From Leifsonia sp. AG29 (GTDB lineage Bacteria; Actinomycetota; Actinomycetes; Actinomycetales; Microbacteriaceae), in NCBI RefSeq assembly GCF_009765225.1, contig NZ_VMSF01000001.1:1550001-1614000 (forward strand): DNA of 64,000 nt. The letters are read 5' to 3'. The notes under the pieces are model-generated. The model did no database searches and was not told where the DNA came from. It saw only the letters and a program-made list of their open reading frames with translations. This document shows, piece by piece, positions 1 through 8,635 of the stretch; the stretch's first letter is position 1; each line of letters begins with the position of its first letter. A program made the translations under genes and the position numbers.

Positions 1-717
1 ACCACGGCGCCGAGCGTGATCTACGAGGTGACCACCGAGGACAAGAAGACGATCACGGTCACGAACCCGAGCGAGTTCCCCGGCGGCAAGATCGCGAAGG
101 TCGAGGAGCCGATCGTCAAGGCGGCCATCCTCGCGCCGAAGGACTACGTCGGCGTCATCATGGAGCTCTGCCAGAGCCGGCGCGGCACGCTCCTCGGCAT
201 GGAGTACCTCGGCGAGGACCGCGTCGAGATCCGGTACACGATGCCGCTCGGCGAGATCGTCTTCGACTTCTTCGACCAGCTGAAGAGCCGCACGGCGGGA
301 TACGCCTCCCTCGACTACGAGCCTGCCGGCGAGCAGGAGGCCGACCTCGTCAAGGTCGACATCCTCCTCCAGGGCGAGCAGGTCGACGCCTTCAGCGCGA
401 TCGTCCACCGCGACAAGGCCTACGCCTACGGCACCATGATGGCCGGGCGGCTCCGCGAGCTGATCCCGCGACAGCAGTTCGAGGTGCCCATCCAGGCGGC
501 CATCGGCGCCCGGATCATCGCCCGCGAGAACATCCGCGCCATGCGCAAGGACGTCCTCGCGAAGTGCTACGGCGGCGACATCACCCGGAAGCGCAAGCTG
601 CTCGAGAAGCAGAAGGAGGGCAAGAAGCGCATGAAGATGGTCGGGCGCGTCGAAGTGCCCCAGGAGGCGTTCATCGCCGCGCTCTCGGGCGACACCGAGA
701 AGAAGGACAAGAAGTAG
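1..717 (+). CDS. lepA: Elongation factor 4 (LepA), C-terminal part
   Basis: This is the 3' end of lepA, cut by the window start; the frame is open from base 1. LepA is a ribosome-bound GTPase that acts on stalled or misassembled translation complexes. Only the C-terminal part is present: the EF-G V-like region and the LepA-specific C-terminal domain, recognised by the stretch around [20 protein letters not shown] and the end [17 protein letters not shown]. The GTPase motifs lie outside the window. The stop is TAG at 715-717. A DUF1990 gene and hemW follow closely on the same strand, and lepA-hemW-hrcA is a conserved actinobacterial order. Confidence 0.95.
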   Translation, partial: TTAPSVIYEVTTEDKKTITVTNPSEFPGGKIAKVEEPIVKAAILAPKDYVGVIMELCQSRRGTLLGMEYLGEDRVEIRYTMPLGEIVFDFFDQLKSRTAGYASLDYEPAGEQEADLVKVDILLQGEQVDAFSAIVHRDKAYAYGTMMAGRLRELIPRQQFEVPIQAAIGARIIARENIRAMRKDVLAKCYGGDITRKRKLLEKQKEGKKRMKMVGRVEVPQEAFIAALSGDTEKKDKK

Positions 718-727
718 GCTCGTAGCC

Positions 728-1381
728 ATGCGCCGCTCCACCTTCACCGACCAGCCCGTGACGTACGGTGCCGTCGGCGGCACCCAGGCGTCCGATCTGC
801 TCTACTACCCGCCGAAGGGCTACAAGCCGCTCGAGCGGTCTATCCGGCTGGGCAGCGGCGACGCGCGCTTCGACACGGCCGCCACCGCGCTCATGGCCTG
901 GGGCGTCCAGCGGGGGAGCGGCATCCTCGTCACGGATGTCCGGGAGGGCACGGGTGTCCAGTACGAGGGGATCGAGTTCAATCCGGACGGCTCCCCGGTG
1001 CGGATGCGCACGCGTGAGCAGGAGCCGGAGGAGCACGTCTTCACCGACGACGGCACCCCGTTCGTCCGCAACGGCATGACGGCGCTCCTCAAGGTCCCCT
1101 TCGGCCCGTTCAAGGTGTCGGCGCCGGTTCGGGTCGTGTACGTGATCGACGAGCCGTTCCGCAAGGGGTTCGCCTACGGCACCCTGCACGGGCATCCCGA
1201 GAGCGGCGAGGAGCTGTTCATGGTCGAGCATCGCGACGACGACACCGTCTGGTTCGTGCTCCGCGCCTTCTCGCGCCCGTCGAACGCCTTCTACCGCCTC
1301 GGCTCCCCGGTGCTCGGCATGGTCCAGCGCCGTTACACGAATCGGTACCTGCGGGCGCTCCACCCCGCACGGTCCGCCTGA
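728..1381 (+). CDS. DUF1990 family protein
   Basis: A 217-residue protein of the DUF1990 family. The conserved core is visible near the C-terminus: FAYGTLHGHPESGEE, then VWFVLRAFSRP, then the tail QRRYTNRYLRAL. Biochemical function is not established for this family. There is no signal peptide and no membrane segment. It begins 10 bases after lepA. Its TGA overlaps the hemW ATG by one base, so it is probably cotranscribed and coupled with hemW. Confidence 0.85.
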   Translation: MRRSTFTDQPVTYGAVGGTQASDLLYYPPKGYKPLERSIRLGSGDARFDTAATALMAWGVQRGSGILVTDVREGTGVQYEGIEFNPDGSPVRMRTREQEPEEHVFTDDGTPFVRNGMTALLKVPFGPFKVSAPVRVVYVIDEPFRKGFAYGTLHGHPESGEELFMVEHRDDDTVWFVLRAFSRPSNAFYRLGSPVLGMVQRRYTNRYLRALHPARSA

Positions 1382-2619
1382 TGCCGAGCACGCTTCCGCT
1401 CGGCGACCCGGCCCCCGCTGACGGGCTCCTCCCGGCCTCCGCACGTCCCGGCGCCGACCGGCGCGACTTCGGCGTGTACCTCCACGTGCCGTTCTGCCGG
1501 GTGCGCTGCGGCTACTGCGACTTCAACACCTACACGGCCACCGAGCTCCGCGGCGTGTCCCAGTCGGATTACGCCGGGCACGCGGTGCGGGAGGTCGAGT
1601 TCGCCGCGCACGCGCTGAGCGCGAGCGGGCTCCCGCCGCGTCCCGTCTCCACAGTGTTCTTCGGCGGAGGCACACCCACCCTCCTGCCGCCCGGCGACCT
1701 CGGGGCGATGCTCGGAGCGGTACGCGACGCCTGGGGCATCGCACCCGGCGCCGAGGTCACCACCGAGGCGAACCCCGACTCCGTCGATGCGGACGATCTC
1801 CGGCGTCTGGCGGATGCGGGCTTCACCCGCGTCTCCTTCGGCATGCAGTCCGCGGTGCCTCACGTGCTGGCAACGCTCGAGCGAACGCACGACCCGGCGC
1901 GCGTACCGCTCGTCGTCGGCTGGGCTCGCGATGCCGGCCTCCAGGTGAGCCTCGATCTGATCTACGGGACCCCGGGCGAGTCGCTGGACGACTGGTCGCG
2001 CAGCCTCGACTCGGCGCTCGCGTGCGAGCCGGACCATCTGTCTGCGTACTCGCTGATCGTCGAACCCGGGACCAAGCTCGCGCGTCAGATCCGCTCGGGA
2101 CAGGTGCCCGAGCCGGACGAGGACCTCCAGGCCGACATGTACGAGCTCGCCGACGCGCGGCTCGCCTCGGCGGGCTACGGCTGGTACGAGGTGAGCAACT
2201 GGGCTCGTGACGAGGAGCACCGCTCCCGCCACAACCTCTCGTACTGGCTCGGACACGACTGGTGGGGGATCGGACCGGGGGCGCACAGCCACGTCGGCGG
2301 CGTCCGCTGGTGGAACGTCAAGCACCCCGCCGCCTACGCCCAGCGCGTGCTCGCCGGCGAGTCGCCGTCCGCCGGCCGCGAGACGCTCGACGCTGAGACG
2401 CGTCGGGTCGAACGCGTGCTCCTCCTGACCCGCATCCGTGACGGGCTGCGCATCGCCGAGCTGGAGGCGCCCGGCCGCCGTGAGGTCGCCGGGCTCATCG
2501 CCGACGGTCTCATCGACGGCGAAGCCGCCCTCGCCGGGTCGGTGGTGCTGACCCTGCGGGGGCGGCTTCTGGCCGATGCCGTCGTGCGCCGGCTGCTCGC
2601 CGACGACGGCGTCAGCTGA
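1381..2619 (+). CDS. hemW: Radical SAM heme chaperone HemW
   Basis: A 412-residue radical SAM protein. The iron-sulfur motif CxxxCxxC is at residues 39-46 (CRVRCGYC), followed by DFNTY, which is characteristic of HemW. HemW homologs bind heme and insert it into target proteins; they lack the CPxY-type motif of true coproporphyrinogen oxidases (HemN). Also seen are FFGGGTPTLL, TEANPDS and the HNLSYW segment of the C-terminal HemN_C region. It starts one base inside the upstream stop and ends 8 bases inside the convergent DUF4870 gene. The lepA/hrcA context supports hemW rather than hemN. Confidence 0.93.
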   Translation: MPSTLPLGDPAPADGLLPASARPGADRRDFGVYLHVPFCRVRCGYCDFNTYTATELRGVSQSDYAGHAVREVEFAAHALSASGLPPRPVSTVFFGGGTPTLLPPGDLGAMLGAVRDAWGIAPGAEVTTEANPDSVDADDLRRLADAGFTRVSFGMQSAVPHVLATLERTHDPARVPLVVGWARDAGLQVSLDLIYGTPGESLDDWSRSLDSALACEPDHLSAYSLIVEPGTKLARQIRSGQVPEPDEDLQADMYELADARLASAGYGWYEVSNWARDEEHRSRHNLSYWLGHDWWGIGPGAHSHVGGVRWWNVKHPAAYAQRVLAGESPSAGRETLDAETRRVERVLLLTRIRDGLRIAELEAPGRREVAGLIADGLIDGEAALAGSVVLTLRGRLLADAVVRRLLADDGVS

Positions 2620-2992
2620 CGAACTTGATCGCCAGCGGGTAGGTGTAGTACTCGCCCTGGTTGGCCTTGATCGCCGCGATGATGCTGAAGACGATCGTGA
2701 GCACCCAGACGGCGAGGATGATGAACAGGCCGATCACCACGACCGAGAGGATGCCGCCGACCACGTAGGCGATGAACATGGTGATCTGGAAGTTGAGCGC
2801 CGTCGCCGTGTGCGCACGGACGAACGGGCCGCGGTCCTTGAGCACCAGGTAGCCGATCAGGGCCGGGATCCAGCTGAACAGGATGCCGCCGATGTGCACG
2901 AGCGTCGACCAGAGCTTCTCGTCGGCCGGGCTGAGCTGCTGCGCCGAGCCTCCGTACGGCTGTTGCGGGGGCGGTGGGGGCGTTGCGGACAT
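2612..2992 (-). CDS. DUF4870 membrane protein
   Basis: A 126-residue protein with a proline- and glutamine-rich N-terminus (about 20 residues) followed by the DUF4870 core: a LWSTLVHIGGILF helix, the signature LVLKDRGPFVRAHTATALNFQ, and two more hydrophobic helices ending in IKANQGEYYTYPL. The family is of unknown function and predicted to lie in the membrane. A strong GGAGGA Shine-Dalgarno sequence lies just upstream of the ATG. The next gene on this strand is a paralogue, so this is a tandem duplicated pair. It converges with hemW with an 8-base overlap of coding ends. Confidence 0.85.
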   Translation of the reverse strand: MSATPPPPPQQPYGGSAQQLSPADEKLWSTLVHIGGILFSWIPALIGYLVLKDRGPFVRAHTATALNFQITMFIAYVVGGILSVVVIGLFIILAVWVLTIVFSIIAAIKANQGEYYTYPLAIKFVS

Positions 2993-3076
2993 GATCTCCT
3001 CCTTGGTTCGGGACGGACGGTCGGCTTCAGCCTAGGGCGCGATGCGCGTTCCTGGGAAGGAGCCGAGAGCCCCCCG

Positions 3077-3583
3077 TCACTTGATGAAGCGGAAGTTGAT
3101 CGGGTACCGGTAGGCGCCGCCGCTGTTGACGCGCACGAACCCCAGGATCGAGAACACCAGGTTCACGATGTAGAGCGCCCAGGGGATGAGCAGGCCGAAC
3201 AGGAGGAATCCCACGCCGGTGAAGGCGAGGACGATGCCGATGATCTGGGAGACGACCCAGGCGCTGATCCAGGTGATCTGCCAGTTCAGTGCCTCCTTGG
3301 ACTCCTGGGCGGTGAGCCGGCCGCGGTCCTTGAAGACGAGCCAGATGATGAGCGACGGGAGGAACCACAGGATGCCCCCGAGGTGGGCAAACGAGGCCCA
3401 CTGCTTGTCCTGCGTGGCGTCGAGCGGTGCGCCGGCCGGGGCGGCGTACTGCGGTTGAGCGCCCGGCTGCGGGGTGCCGTAGGCGGGCTGCTGAGCCCCG
3501 TACGGCTGCTGGGGAGGCACCGCACCGGGGTGCTGCGGCGGGACGGCGGCGTCCCCGGGTGCGGGCTGATTCGGGTCGGTCAT
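3077..3583 (-). CDS. DUF4870 membrane protein (second copy)
   Basis: A 168-residue paralogue of the neighbouring DUF4870 gene. It carries a longer, disordered Pro/Gln/Ala/Tyr-rich N-terminus (about 60 residues) before the same core: KQWASFAHLGGILWFLP, then LVFKDRGRLTAQESKEALNWQ, then two hydrophobic segments and VNSGGAYRYPINFRFIK. I chose the ATG whose complement is at 3581-3583, preceded by AAGGA. An upstream in-frame start at 3700 would run into the CIRCE element of hrcA and is unlikely. Function is unknown; the two copies may form related membrane oligomers (inference). Confidence 0.82.
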   Translation of the reverse strand: MTDPNQPAPGDAAVPPQHPGAVPPQQPYGAQQPAYGTPQPGAQPQYAAPAGAPLDATQDKQWASFAHLGGILWFLPSLIIWLVFKDRGRLTAQESKEALNWQITWISAWVVSQIIGIVLAFTGVGFLLFGLLIPWALYIVNLVFSILGFVRVNSGGAYRYPINFRFIK

Positions 3584-3693
3584 GGTCCTTGCCCTTCCGA
3601 TCTCGCGGGACGTCGATGTCCCACCGGTGCGCATAAAGTACTGCTGCGAGCCCCCGCGTGCAATCATCGTCCTCTCCGCGTGGCGCGCTACTA

Positions 3694-3720
3694 TTAGCAC
3701 TCAAGAACGACGAGTGCTAA
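3694..3720. promoter_or_regulatory. CIRCE operator upstream of hrcA
   Basis: This is a perfect copy of the CIRCE inverted repeat, TTAGCACTC-N9-GAGTGCTAA, with arms at 3694-3702 and 3712-3720. It ends 16 bases before the hrcA ATG. CIRCE is the known operator of the HrcA repressor, so the hrcA-dnaJ operon is expected to be autorepressed and induced by heat. A possible -10 box, TACTAT, at 3689-3694 abuts the left arm, so bound HrcA would block RNA polymerase. Confidence 0.96.
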
Positions 3721-3736
3721 GAGGACGGAGGCGGGC

Positions 3737-4759
3737 ATGGTCTCGGAACGCAGTCTCGAAGTGCTCCGGGCGATCGTCCAGGACTACGTGGCGTCGCGGG
3801 AGCCGGTCGGCTCGAAGAGCATCGTCGAACGTCACTCGTTCGGCGTCTCTGCCGCGACCATCCGGAACGACATGGCGCAGCTGGAGGAGGAGGAGCTCAT
3901 CGCGGCCCCGCACACGTCCTCCGGGCGGGTTCCGACCGACAAGGGTTACCGGCTGTTCGTCGACCATCTCGCCGAGGCGCGCCCACTGAGCCCGGCACAG
4001 CGCGCCGCGATCGAGGCCTTCCTCGGCCAGTCCGTCGATCTCGACGATGTGCTCTCGCGAACAGTGCGCCTCCTGTCCCAGCTCACCAACCAGGTCGCGC
4101 TCGTGCAGTACCCGTCCGTCGCCCGGTCTCGCATCCGCCACATCGAGCTGGTGCTGCTGTCGCCGCACCGGCTCCTGAGCGTCCTCATCACCGACTCCGG
4201 AGCGGTGGAGCAGCGGGTGATCGAGCTCGGCGCGGAGCTGGGCGACACCGAGGTGGCCGAGATCCGCGGCGCTATCAACGGCGCCGTCGCCGGACTCTCG
4301 CTCGCCGACGCGGCAGCACGCCTCCGCCAGCTGCCGGGTGCCCTGACCGATCGCACGCGCCCTCTGGTCGAGCCGGTGGCCAACGCGCTGCTCGACCAGA
4401 TCGCGGCCAACCGCCAGGAGCGGCTCGTCATGGCCGGAGCCGCGAACCTCGTGCGCACGGAGGACGACTTCCCGGGCACGATCACCCCGGTGCTGGAGGC
4501 GATCGAGGAGCAGGTCGTCCTGCTGCGGCTCTTCGACGAGATGGCGCACGACCAGCACGGCGTCGCCGTGAGCATCGGCCGCGAGAACGCGGGCTTCGGC
4601 CTCACGGAAGCATCCGTGCTCTCGAGCGGTTACAGTGCAGCGGGGTCCGACGTCGCACGCGTCGGCCTCCTCGGCCCGCTCCGCATGGACTACTCCGGCA
4701 ACATGGCCGCTGTGCGCGCCGTCGCCCGGTACCTCTCCCGCCTTCTCGGCGATCAGTAG
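3737..4759 (+). CDS. hrcA: Heat-inducible transcription repressor HrcA
   Basis: A 340-residue HrcA of normal length. The N-terminal winged-helix region runs from [20 protein letters not shown] to the family signature [15 protein letters not shown], then the conserved [17 protein letters not shown]. The C-terminus holds the GAF-like regulatory domain, ending [18 protein letters not shown]. HrcA represses chaperone genes by binding CIRCE, and a perfect CIRCE lies directly upstream. dnaJ follows 31 bases downstream, the usual actinobacterial hrcA-dnaJ operon. Confidence 0.97.
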   Translation: MVSERSLEVLRAIVQDYVASREPVGSKSIVERHSFGVSAATIRNDMAQLEEEELIAAPHTSSGRVPTDKGYRLFVDHLAEARPLSPAQRAAIEAFLGQSVDLDDVLSRTVRLLSQLTNQVALVQYPSVARSRIRHIELVLLSPHRLLSVLITDSGAVEQRVIELGAELGDTEVAEIRGAINGAVAGLSLADAAARLRQLPGALTDRTRPLVEPVANALLDQIAANRQERLVMAGAANLVRTEDDFPGTITPVLEAIEEQVVLLRLFDEMAHDQHGVAVSIGRENAGFGLTEASVLSSGYSAAGSDVARVGLLGPLRMDYSGNMAAVRAVARYLSRLLGDQ

Positions 4760-4790
4760 ACACGAAACGAAAGAAGAAGGAACAGCCCCC

Positions 4791-5906
4791 GTGGCCGACC
4801 ACTACGAAGTCCTCGGCGTCGCCCGCGATGCCAGCCCCGACGAGATCAAGAAGGCGTATCGGCGCCTGGCGCGAGAGCTCCACCCCGACGTCAACCCGAG
4901 TTCGGAGGCGCAGGAGCGGTTCAAGCTCGTGACGCACGCGTACGACGTCCTCAGCGACCCGCAGCAGCGCCAGCAGTACGACCTCGGCGGCCCGAGCGGC
5001 TTCGGCGCCGGCCCGGGAGGCGCGGACTTCGCGGGCTTCAGCGACATCTTCGAGACCTTCTTCGGTGGAGGCGGAGGCGCGACGCGCGGCCCCCGCTCGC
5101 GCCGGGAGCGCGGCCAGGACGCCCTCCTCCGGGTCGAGGTCGACCTCGACGAGGTCGTCTTCGGCACCCACCGCGAGCTGGAGATCGACACCGCGGTCGT
5201 CTGCGAGACCTGCAACGGCTCCTGTTGCGCACCGGGGACGCAGCCGGTCACCTGCGACATCTGCCACGGCACGGGCAGCATCCAGCGATCCGTCCGCTCG
5301 CTCCTCGGCAACGTCATGACGTCGAGCCCGTGCGGCAGCTGCCGCGGGTACGGCACCATCATCGCCACGCCGTGCGTGACCTGCCAGGGGCAGGGCCGCG
5401 TCCGGGCTCGCCGCACCGTCCCCGTCGACATCCCCGCCGGGGTCGAGACGGGGCTGCGCCTCCAGATGCCGGGCAGCGGCGAGGCGGGCCCCGCGGGCGG
5501 GCCGAACGGCGACCTCTACCTCGAGATCAAGGTGCGCCACCACGACGTGTTCAGCCGGGACGGAGACGACCTGCTCTGCACGCTCGAGCTCTCGATGGCC
5601 GACGCGATCCTCGGCACGACGGCGACCGTCAAGGCGCTCGACGGCGACATCCGCCTGGAGCTGAAGCCCGGGACCCAGTCGGCCGACATCATCACCGTGA
5701 AGGACCGCGGCATCACGCACCTCCGCGGCACCGGGCGCGGCGACCTCCGCGTCGGTATCCAGGTGGTCACGCCGACCAAGCTCGACCACAAGGAGAAGGA
5801 GCTGATCAAGAAGTTCGCCGCCAGCCACAAGTCGGTCGAGCCCTCGCTCGCCCGGTTCCAGCAGGGGCTTTTCGCGAAGCTGCGCGATCGCTTCCTCAAC
5901 CTCTGA
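4791..5906 (+). CDS. dnaJ: Chaperone protein DnaJ (second-type, with zinc finger)
   Basis: A 371-residue type I J-protein and co-chaperone of DnaK. The J domain is at residues 1-65 with the HPD triad at 31-33. A Gly/Phe-rich linker follows, then a zinc-binding region with four CxxC repeats (CETC, CDIC, CGSC, CVTC), then the C-terminal substrate-binding domains. The first repeat reads CNGSCC where CxGxGA is usual, which leaves an extra cysteine. The GTG at 4791 is chosen because AAGAAGG lies 10 bases upstream and the J domain starts right after it; an in-frame extension to 4635 would overlap hrcA. It sits in the hrcA operon, so this is the heat-inducible DnaJ2 rather than a dnaK-linked copy. 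Confidence 0.95.
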   Translation: MADHYEVLGVARDASPDEIKKAYRRLARELHPDVNPSSEAQERFKLVTHAYDVLSDPQQRQQYDLGGPSGFGAGPGGADFAGFSDIFETFFGGGGGATRGPRSRRERGQDALLRVEVDLDEVVFGTHRELEIDTAVVCETCNGSCCAPGTQPVTCDICHGTGSIQRSVRSLLGNVMTSSPCGSCRGYGTIIATPCVTCQGQGRVRARRTVPVDIPAGVETGLRLQMPGSGEAGPAGGPNGDLYLEIKVRHHDVFSRDGDDLLCTLELSMADAILGTTATVKALDGDIRLELKPGTQSADIITVKDRGITHLRGTGRGDLRVGIQVVTPTKLDHKEKELIKKFAASHKSVEPSLARFQQGLFAKLRDRFLNL

Positions 5907-5914
5907 GCGGCGCC

Positions 5915-6643
5915 GTGGCGAATCTCTACCTGAGCGAGGAGCTCGACCGGGCCGAGCCGGGCGGGCGGATCACCCTCACCGGACCGGAAGCCCGTCACGC
6001 GGCAACCGTCAACCGGACGCGCGCCGGCGAGTCGGTGCTCATCGGCAACGGGAGGGGCCTCCTCGCGGGCGGGCGGGTCGTCGTCGCGACGGGGAGCGAG
6101 CTCACGGTCGAGGTCGAGACCGTCTCGCACACAGACGTGCCGTCCCCCCGGATCACGCTCGTGCAGGCCCTGGCGAAGGGCGACCGCGACGAGCTGGCGA
6201 TCCAGGCGGCGACCGAGCTGGCCGTCGACCGCATCGTGCCGTGGTCGGCCGCCCGGTCCGTGTCCCGCTGGGAGGGACCGAAGATCGCCAAGGGCCGCGA
6301 TCGCTGGGCGAGCATCGTCCGGGAGGCGACCAAGCAGTCGATCCGTGCGTGGACGCCGGAGGTCGCGGAATTGGCGAGCACCACCGATGTGGCCGCGCTC
6401 GCTGCCCACGCCCGCGTCCTCGTCCTCGAGCCGGACGCGGATCGGCCGCTGACGGGCGTCGCTCCCGACGGCCGGGACATCGTCATCGTCGTCGGCCCCG
6501 AGGGCGGGATCGCTCCGGCCGAGCTCGACGCGTTCCAGCGCGCCGGTGCAGAGCTCGTTCGGCTCGGAGACACCGTGCTGCGCACCTCCACGGCGGGCCC
6601 CGCCGCTCTCGCGGTCCTCGCCGCCGCGCTCCGACGCTGGTGA
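5915..6643 (+). CDS. rsmE: 16S rRNA (uracil-1498-N3) methyltransferase RsmE
   Basis: A 242-residue SPOUT methyltransferase that methylates U1498 of 16S rRNA. It has an N-terminal PUA-like region (ITLTGPEARHAATVNR), then ATELAVDRIVPWSAARSV, and the C-terminal knotted SAM-binding site with VGPEGGIAPAEL and LGDTVLRTSTAGPAAL. The GTG at 5915 lies 9 bases after the dnaJ stop. The dnaJ-rsmE-HIT-phoH order is well conserved in actinobacteria. No unusual residue was noticed. Confidence 0.95.
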   Translation: MANLYLSEELDRAEPGGRITLTGPEARHAATVNRTRAGESVLIGNGRGLLAGGRVVVATGSELTVEVETVSHTDVPSPRITLVQALAKGDRDELAIQAATELAVDRIVPWSAARSVSRWEGPKIAKGRDRWASIVREATKQSIRAWTPEVAELASTTDVAALAAHARVLVLEPDADRPLTGVAPDGRDIVIVVGPEGGIAPAELDAFQRAGAELVRLGDTVLRTSTAGPAALAVLAAALRRW

Positions 6644-6683
6644 CGGGCTGATCGTGCGACGGAGGGGCGAATAGGATGGAGGC

Positions 6684-7049
6684 ATGGTGACGGCAGAGCC
6701 CTCGATCTTCTCGCGGATCATCGCGGGGGAGATCCCCGCGGACATCGTCTACGACGGCGAGCGCCTCATCGCGTTCCGTGACATCAACCCGCAGGCTCCC
6801 CTCCATCTGCTCGTCGTCCCGAAGACGGACCGCTACCGCGACGTGGTGGAGCTGGCGGCGGGCGACCCCGAGCTGCTGGCCGAGCTCGTCGCCACCGCCC
6901 GGCTGCTCGCCGAGCAGCACGGCGACGGCGACTTCCGCCTGGTCTTCAACACGGGCGCCGGGGCGGGTCAGACCGTCTTCCACGCCCACGCGCACGTACT
7001 GAGCACCGCCGGTCGCGGCGGCCTCGAGGAAGGAACTCTTGTCGACTAG
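6684..7049 (+). CDS. HIT family nucleotide-binding protein (HinT-like)
   Basis: A 121-residue histidine-triad protein. The catalytic HIT motif is HAHAHVL near residues 97-103, and the preceding NPQAPLHLLVVPK is the usual HinT context. Members hydrolyse nucleoside phosphoramidates or acyl-adenylates. A -10-like TAGGAT at 6672-6677 lies six bases before the ATG, so it may also be transcribed from its own leaderless promoter. Its 3' end overlaps the phoH start by 11 bases, which suggests translational coupling. Confidence 0.92.
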   Translation: MVTAEPSIFSRIIAGEIPADIVYDGERLIAFRDINPQAPLHLLVVPKTDRYRDVVELAAGDPELLAELVATARLLAEQHGDGDFRLVFNTGAGAGQTVFHAHAHVLSTAGRGGLEEGTLVD

Positions 7050-8118
7050 CGATCCCGCACCGCAGACCGGTGGCGCCGAGGCGCGCCTCAGCGTCGACGG
7101 GGTGCAGATGGTCCGGCTGCTCGGGCCTCAGGACCGGCTGCTCACCACGATGGAGCGGCAGTATCCGCTGGTGAACGTGCATGTCCGCGGCAACGAGATC
7201 ACCCTGACCGGCGAGGCGTCCCAGGTCGACGCGGCCCGCCGTCTGCTGGAGGAGCTGCTCCTCATGGTCCGGAACGGGCAGGAGCTCAGTCCCGCCGAGG
7301 TCACGAGCTCCGCCCGGATGCTCGGCACCGATCTGAACCTCAGCCCGGCCGACGTCCTCGGGCAGGCGATCCTCAGCGCCCGGGGCAAGAGCATCCGCCC
7401 CAAGACGCTCGGGCAGAGCCAGTACGTCGACGCGATCGACCACAACACGATCGTGTTCGGCATCGGGCCGGCCGGAACCGGGAAGACCTACCTGGCCATG
7501 GCCAAGGCGGTGCAGGCCCTCCAGCGCAAGGAGGTCACCCGCATCATCCTGACGCGGCCCGCCGTGGAGGCGGGGGAGCGGCTCGGGTACCTCCCGGGAA
7601 CGTTGACCGACAAGATCGACCCGTACCTGCGCCCGCTCTACGACGCCCTCAACGAGATGATGGACCCCGAGCTGGTGCCGAAGCTCCTCGCGGCGGGAAC
7701 GATCGAGGTGGCGCCGCTGGCGTACATGCGCGGGCGGACGCTGAACGACTCGTTCATCATCCTCGACGAGGCGCAGAACACGACACCCGAGCAGATGAAG
7801 ATGTTCCTCACGCGGCTCGGGTTCAACTCGCGCATGGTCGTCACGGGCGACATCACGCAGATCGACCTCCCCAACGCGGCGAGCGGCCTCCGGCTCGTCA
7901 CTCGCGTGCTGAAGGACATCGACGACATCCACTTCGCCCGGCTGACCAGCGACGACGTCGTCCGCCACAACCTTGTCGGGCGGATCGTCGACGCCTACAC
8001 CGAGTACGACGCGAAGCAGCAGGCCCGCCAGTTCGAGCGCGAGCAGGCGGCCGAGTTCGCGAACCGCGCCGAGCGCCGCAGCGGCTCGCCCCGCGACCAC
8101 CTCCCGAAGCGCCGCTGA
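7039..8118 (+). CDS. phoH: PhoH family ATPase
   Basis: A 359-residue PhoH-like protein. The P-loop GPAGTGKT is near residues 143-150, and the Walker B-like segment is FIILDEAQNT. Conserved blocks LTRPAVEAGERLGYLPG and VVTGDITQIDLP follow. PhoH proteins are ATPases linked to RNA metabolism, and the pairing with ybeY is nearly universal. The start is a TTG at 7039 supported by AAGGAA just upstream; no ATG or GTG is available before the conserved N-terminal region. It overlaps the HIT gene by 11 bases. Confidence 0.94.
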   Translation: MSTSDPAPQTGGAEARLSVDGVQMVRLLGPQDRLLTTMERQYPLVNVHVRGNEITLTGEASQVDAARRLLEELLLMVRNGQELSPAEVTSSARMLGTDLNLSPADVLGQAILSARGKSIRPKTLGQSQYVDAIDHNTIVFGIGPAGTGKTYLAMAKAVQALQRKEVTRIILTRPAVEAGERLGYLPGTLTDKIDPYLRPLYDALNEMMDPELVPKLLAAGTIEVAPLAYMRGRTLNDSFIILDEAQNTTPEQMKMFLTRLGFNSRMVVTGDITQIDLPNAASGLRLVTRVLKDIDDIHFARLTSDDVVRHNLVGRIVDAYTEYDAKQQARQFEREQAAEFANRAERRSGSPRDHLPKRR

Positions 8119-8166
8119 CCGCGGCCGCCGACCAATGCCGACCGACCGCGACCGCAAGGGCCTCCA

Positions 8167-8628
8167 GTGAGCATCGAGATCAACAACGAGTCGACCGTCG
8201 AGGTGGACGAGGCGGCGCTGCAGCGCCTGGCCGGGTACGCCCTCGACATCCTGCACGTCCACCCCGACGCCGAGCTCGCGATCGTGCTCGTCGACGAGGC
8301 GGCCATGGAGCAGCTGCACGTCCAGTGGATGGACGAGCCGGGCCCGACCGATGTGCTCAGCTTCCCGATGGACGAGTTGCGGCCCGGCACCGAGGAGGAG
8401 CCCTCGCCGGCGGGCCTCCTCGGCGATGTCGTCCTCTGCCCGCAGGTCGCGCAGGTGCAGGCCGAGACCGCGGGGCACAGCCTGATGGACGAGCTGCTCC
8501 TCCTGACGACGCACGGCATCCTGCACCTGCTCGGCTTCGACCACGCCGAGCCCGCCGAGGAACGCGAGATGTTCGGCATCCAGCGCGACATCCTCATCGG
8601 ATTCGCGCGCTACGACCGACAGCGGTAG
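8167..8628 (+). CDS. ybeY: Endoribonuclease YbeY
   Basis: A 153-residue YbeY, a metal-dependent endoribonuclease in 16S rRNA 3' processing and ribosome quality control. The zinc-binding motif HGILHLLGFDH (three histidines) lies near residues 116-126. Other family blocks are WMDEPGPTDVLSFPMDE and GLLGDVVLCP. It starts at GTG 8167 and sits between phoH and a CorC-like gene, the standard phoH-ybeY-corC-era order. Confidence 0.96.
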   Translation: MSIEINNESTVEVDEAALQRLAGYALDILHVHPDAELAIVLVDEAAMEQLHVQWMDEPGPTDVLSFPMDELRPGTEEEPSPAGLLGDVVLCPQVAQVQAETAGHSLMDELLLLTTHGILHLLGFDHAEPAEEREMFGIQRDILIGFARYDRQR

Positions 8629-8635
8629 GCGGCGG

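Noticed and set aside
3584-3700. N-terminal extension of the second DUF4870 protein
   Set aside because: The extension would read through the CIRCE region and encodes no conserved sequence; the ATG at 3583 has AAGGA upstream.
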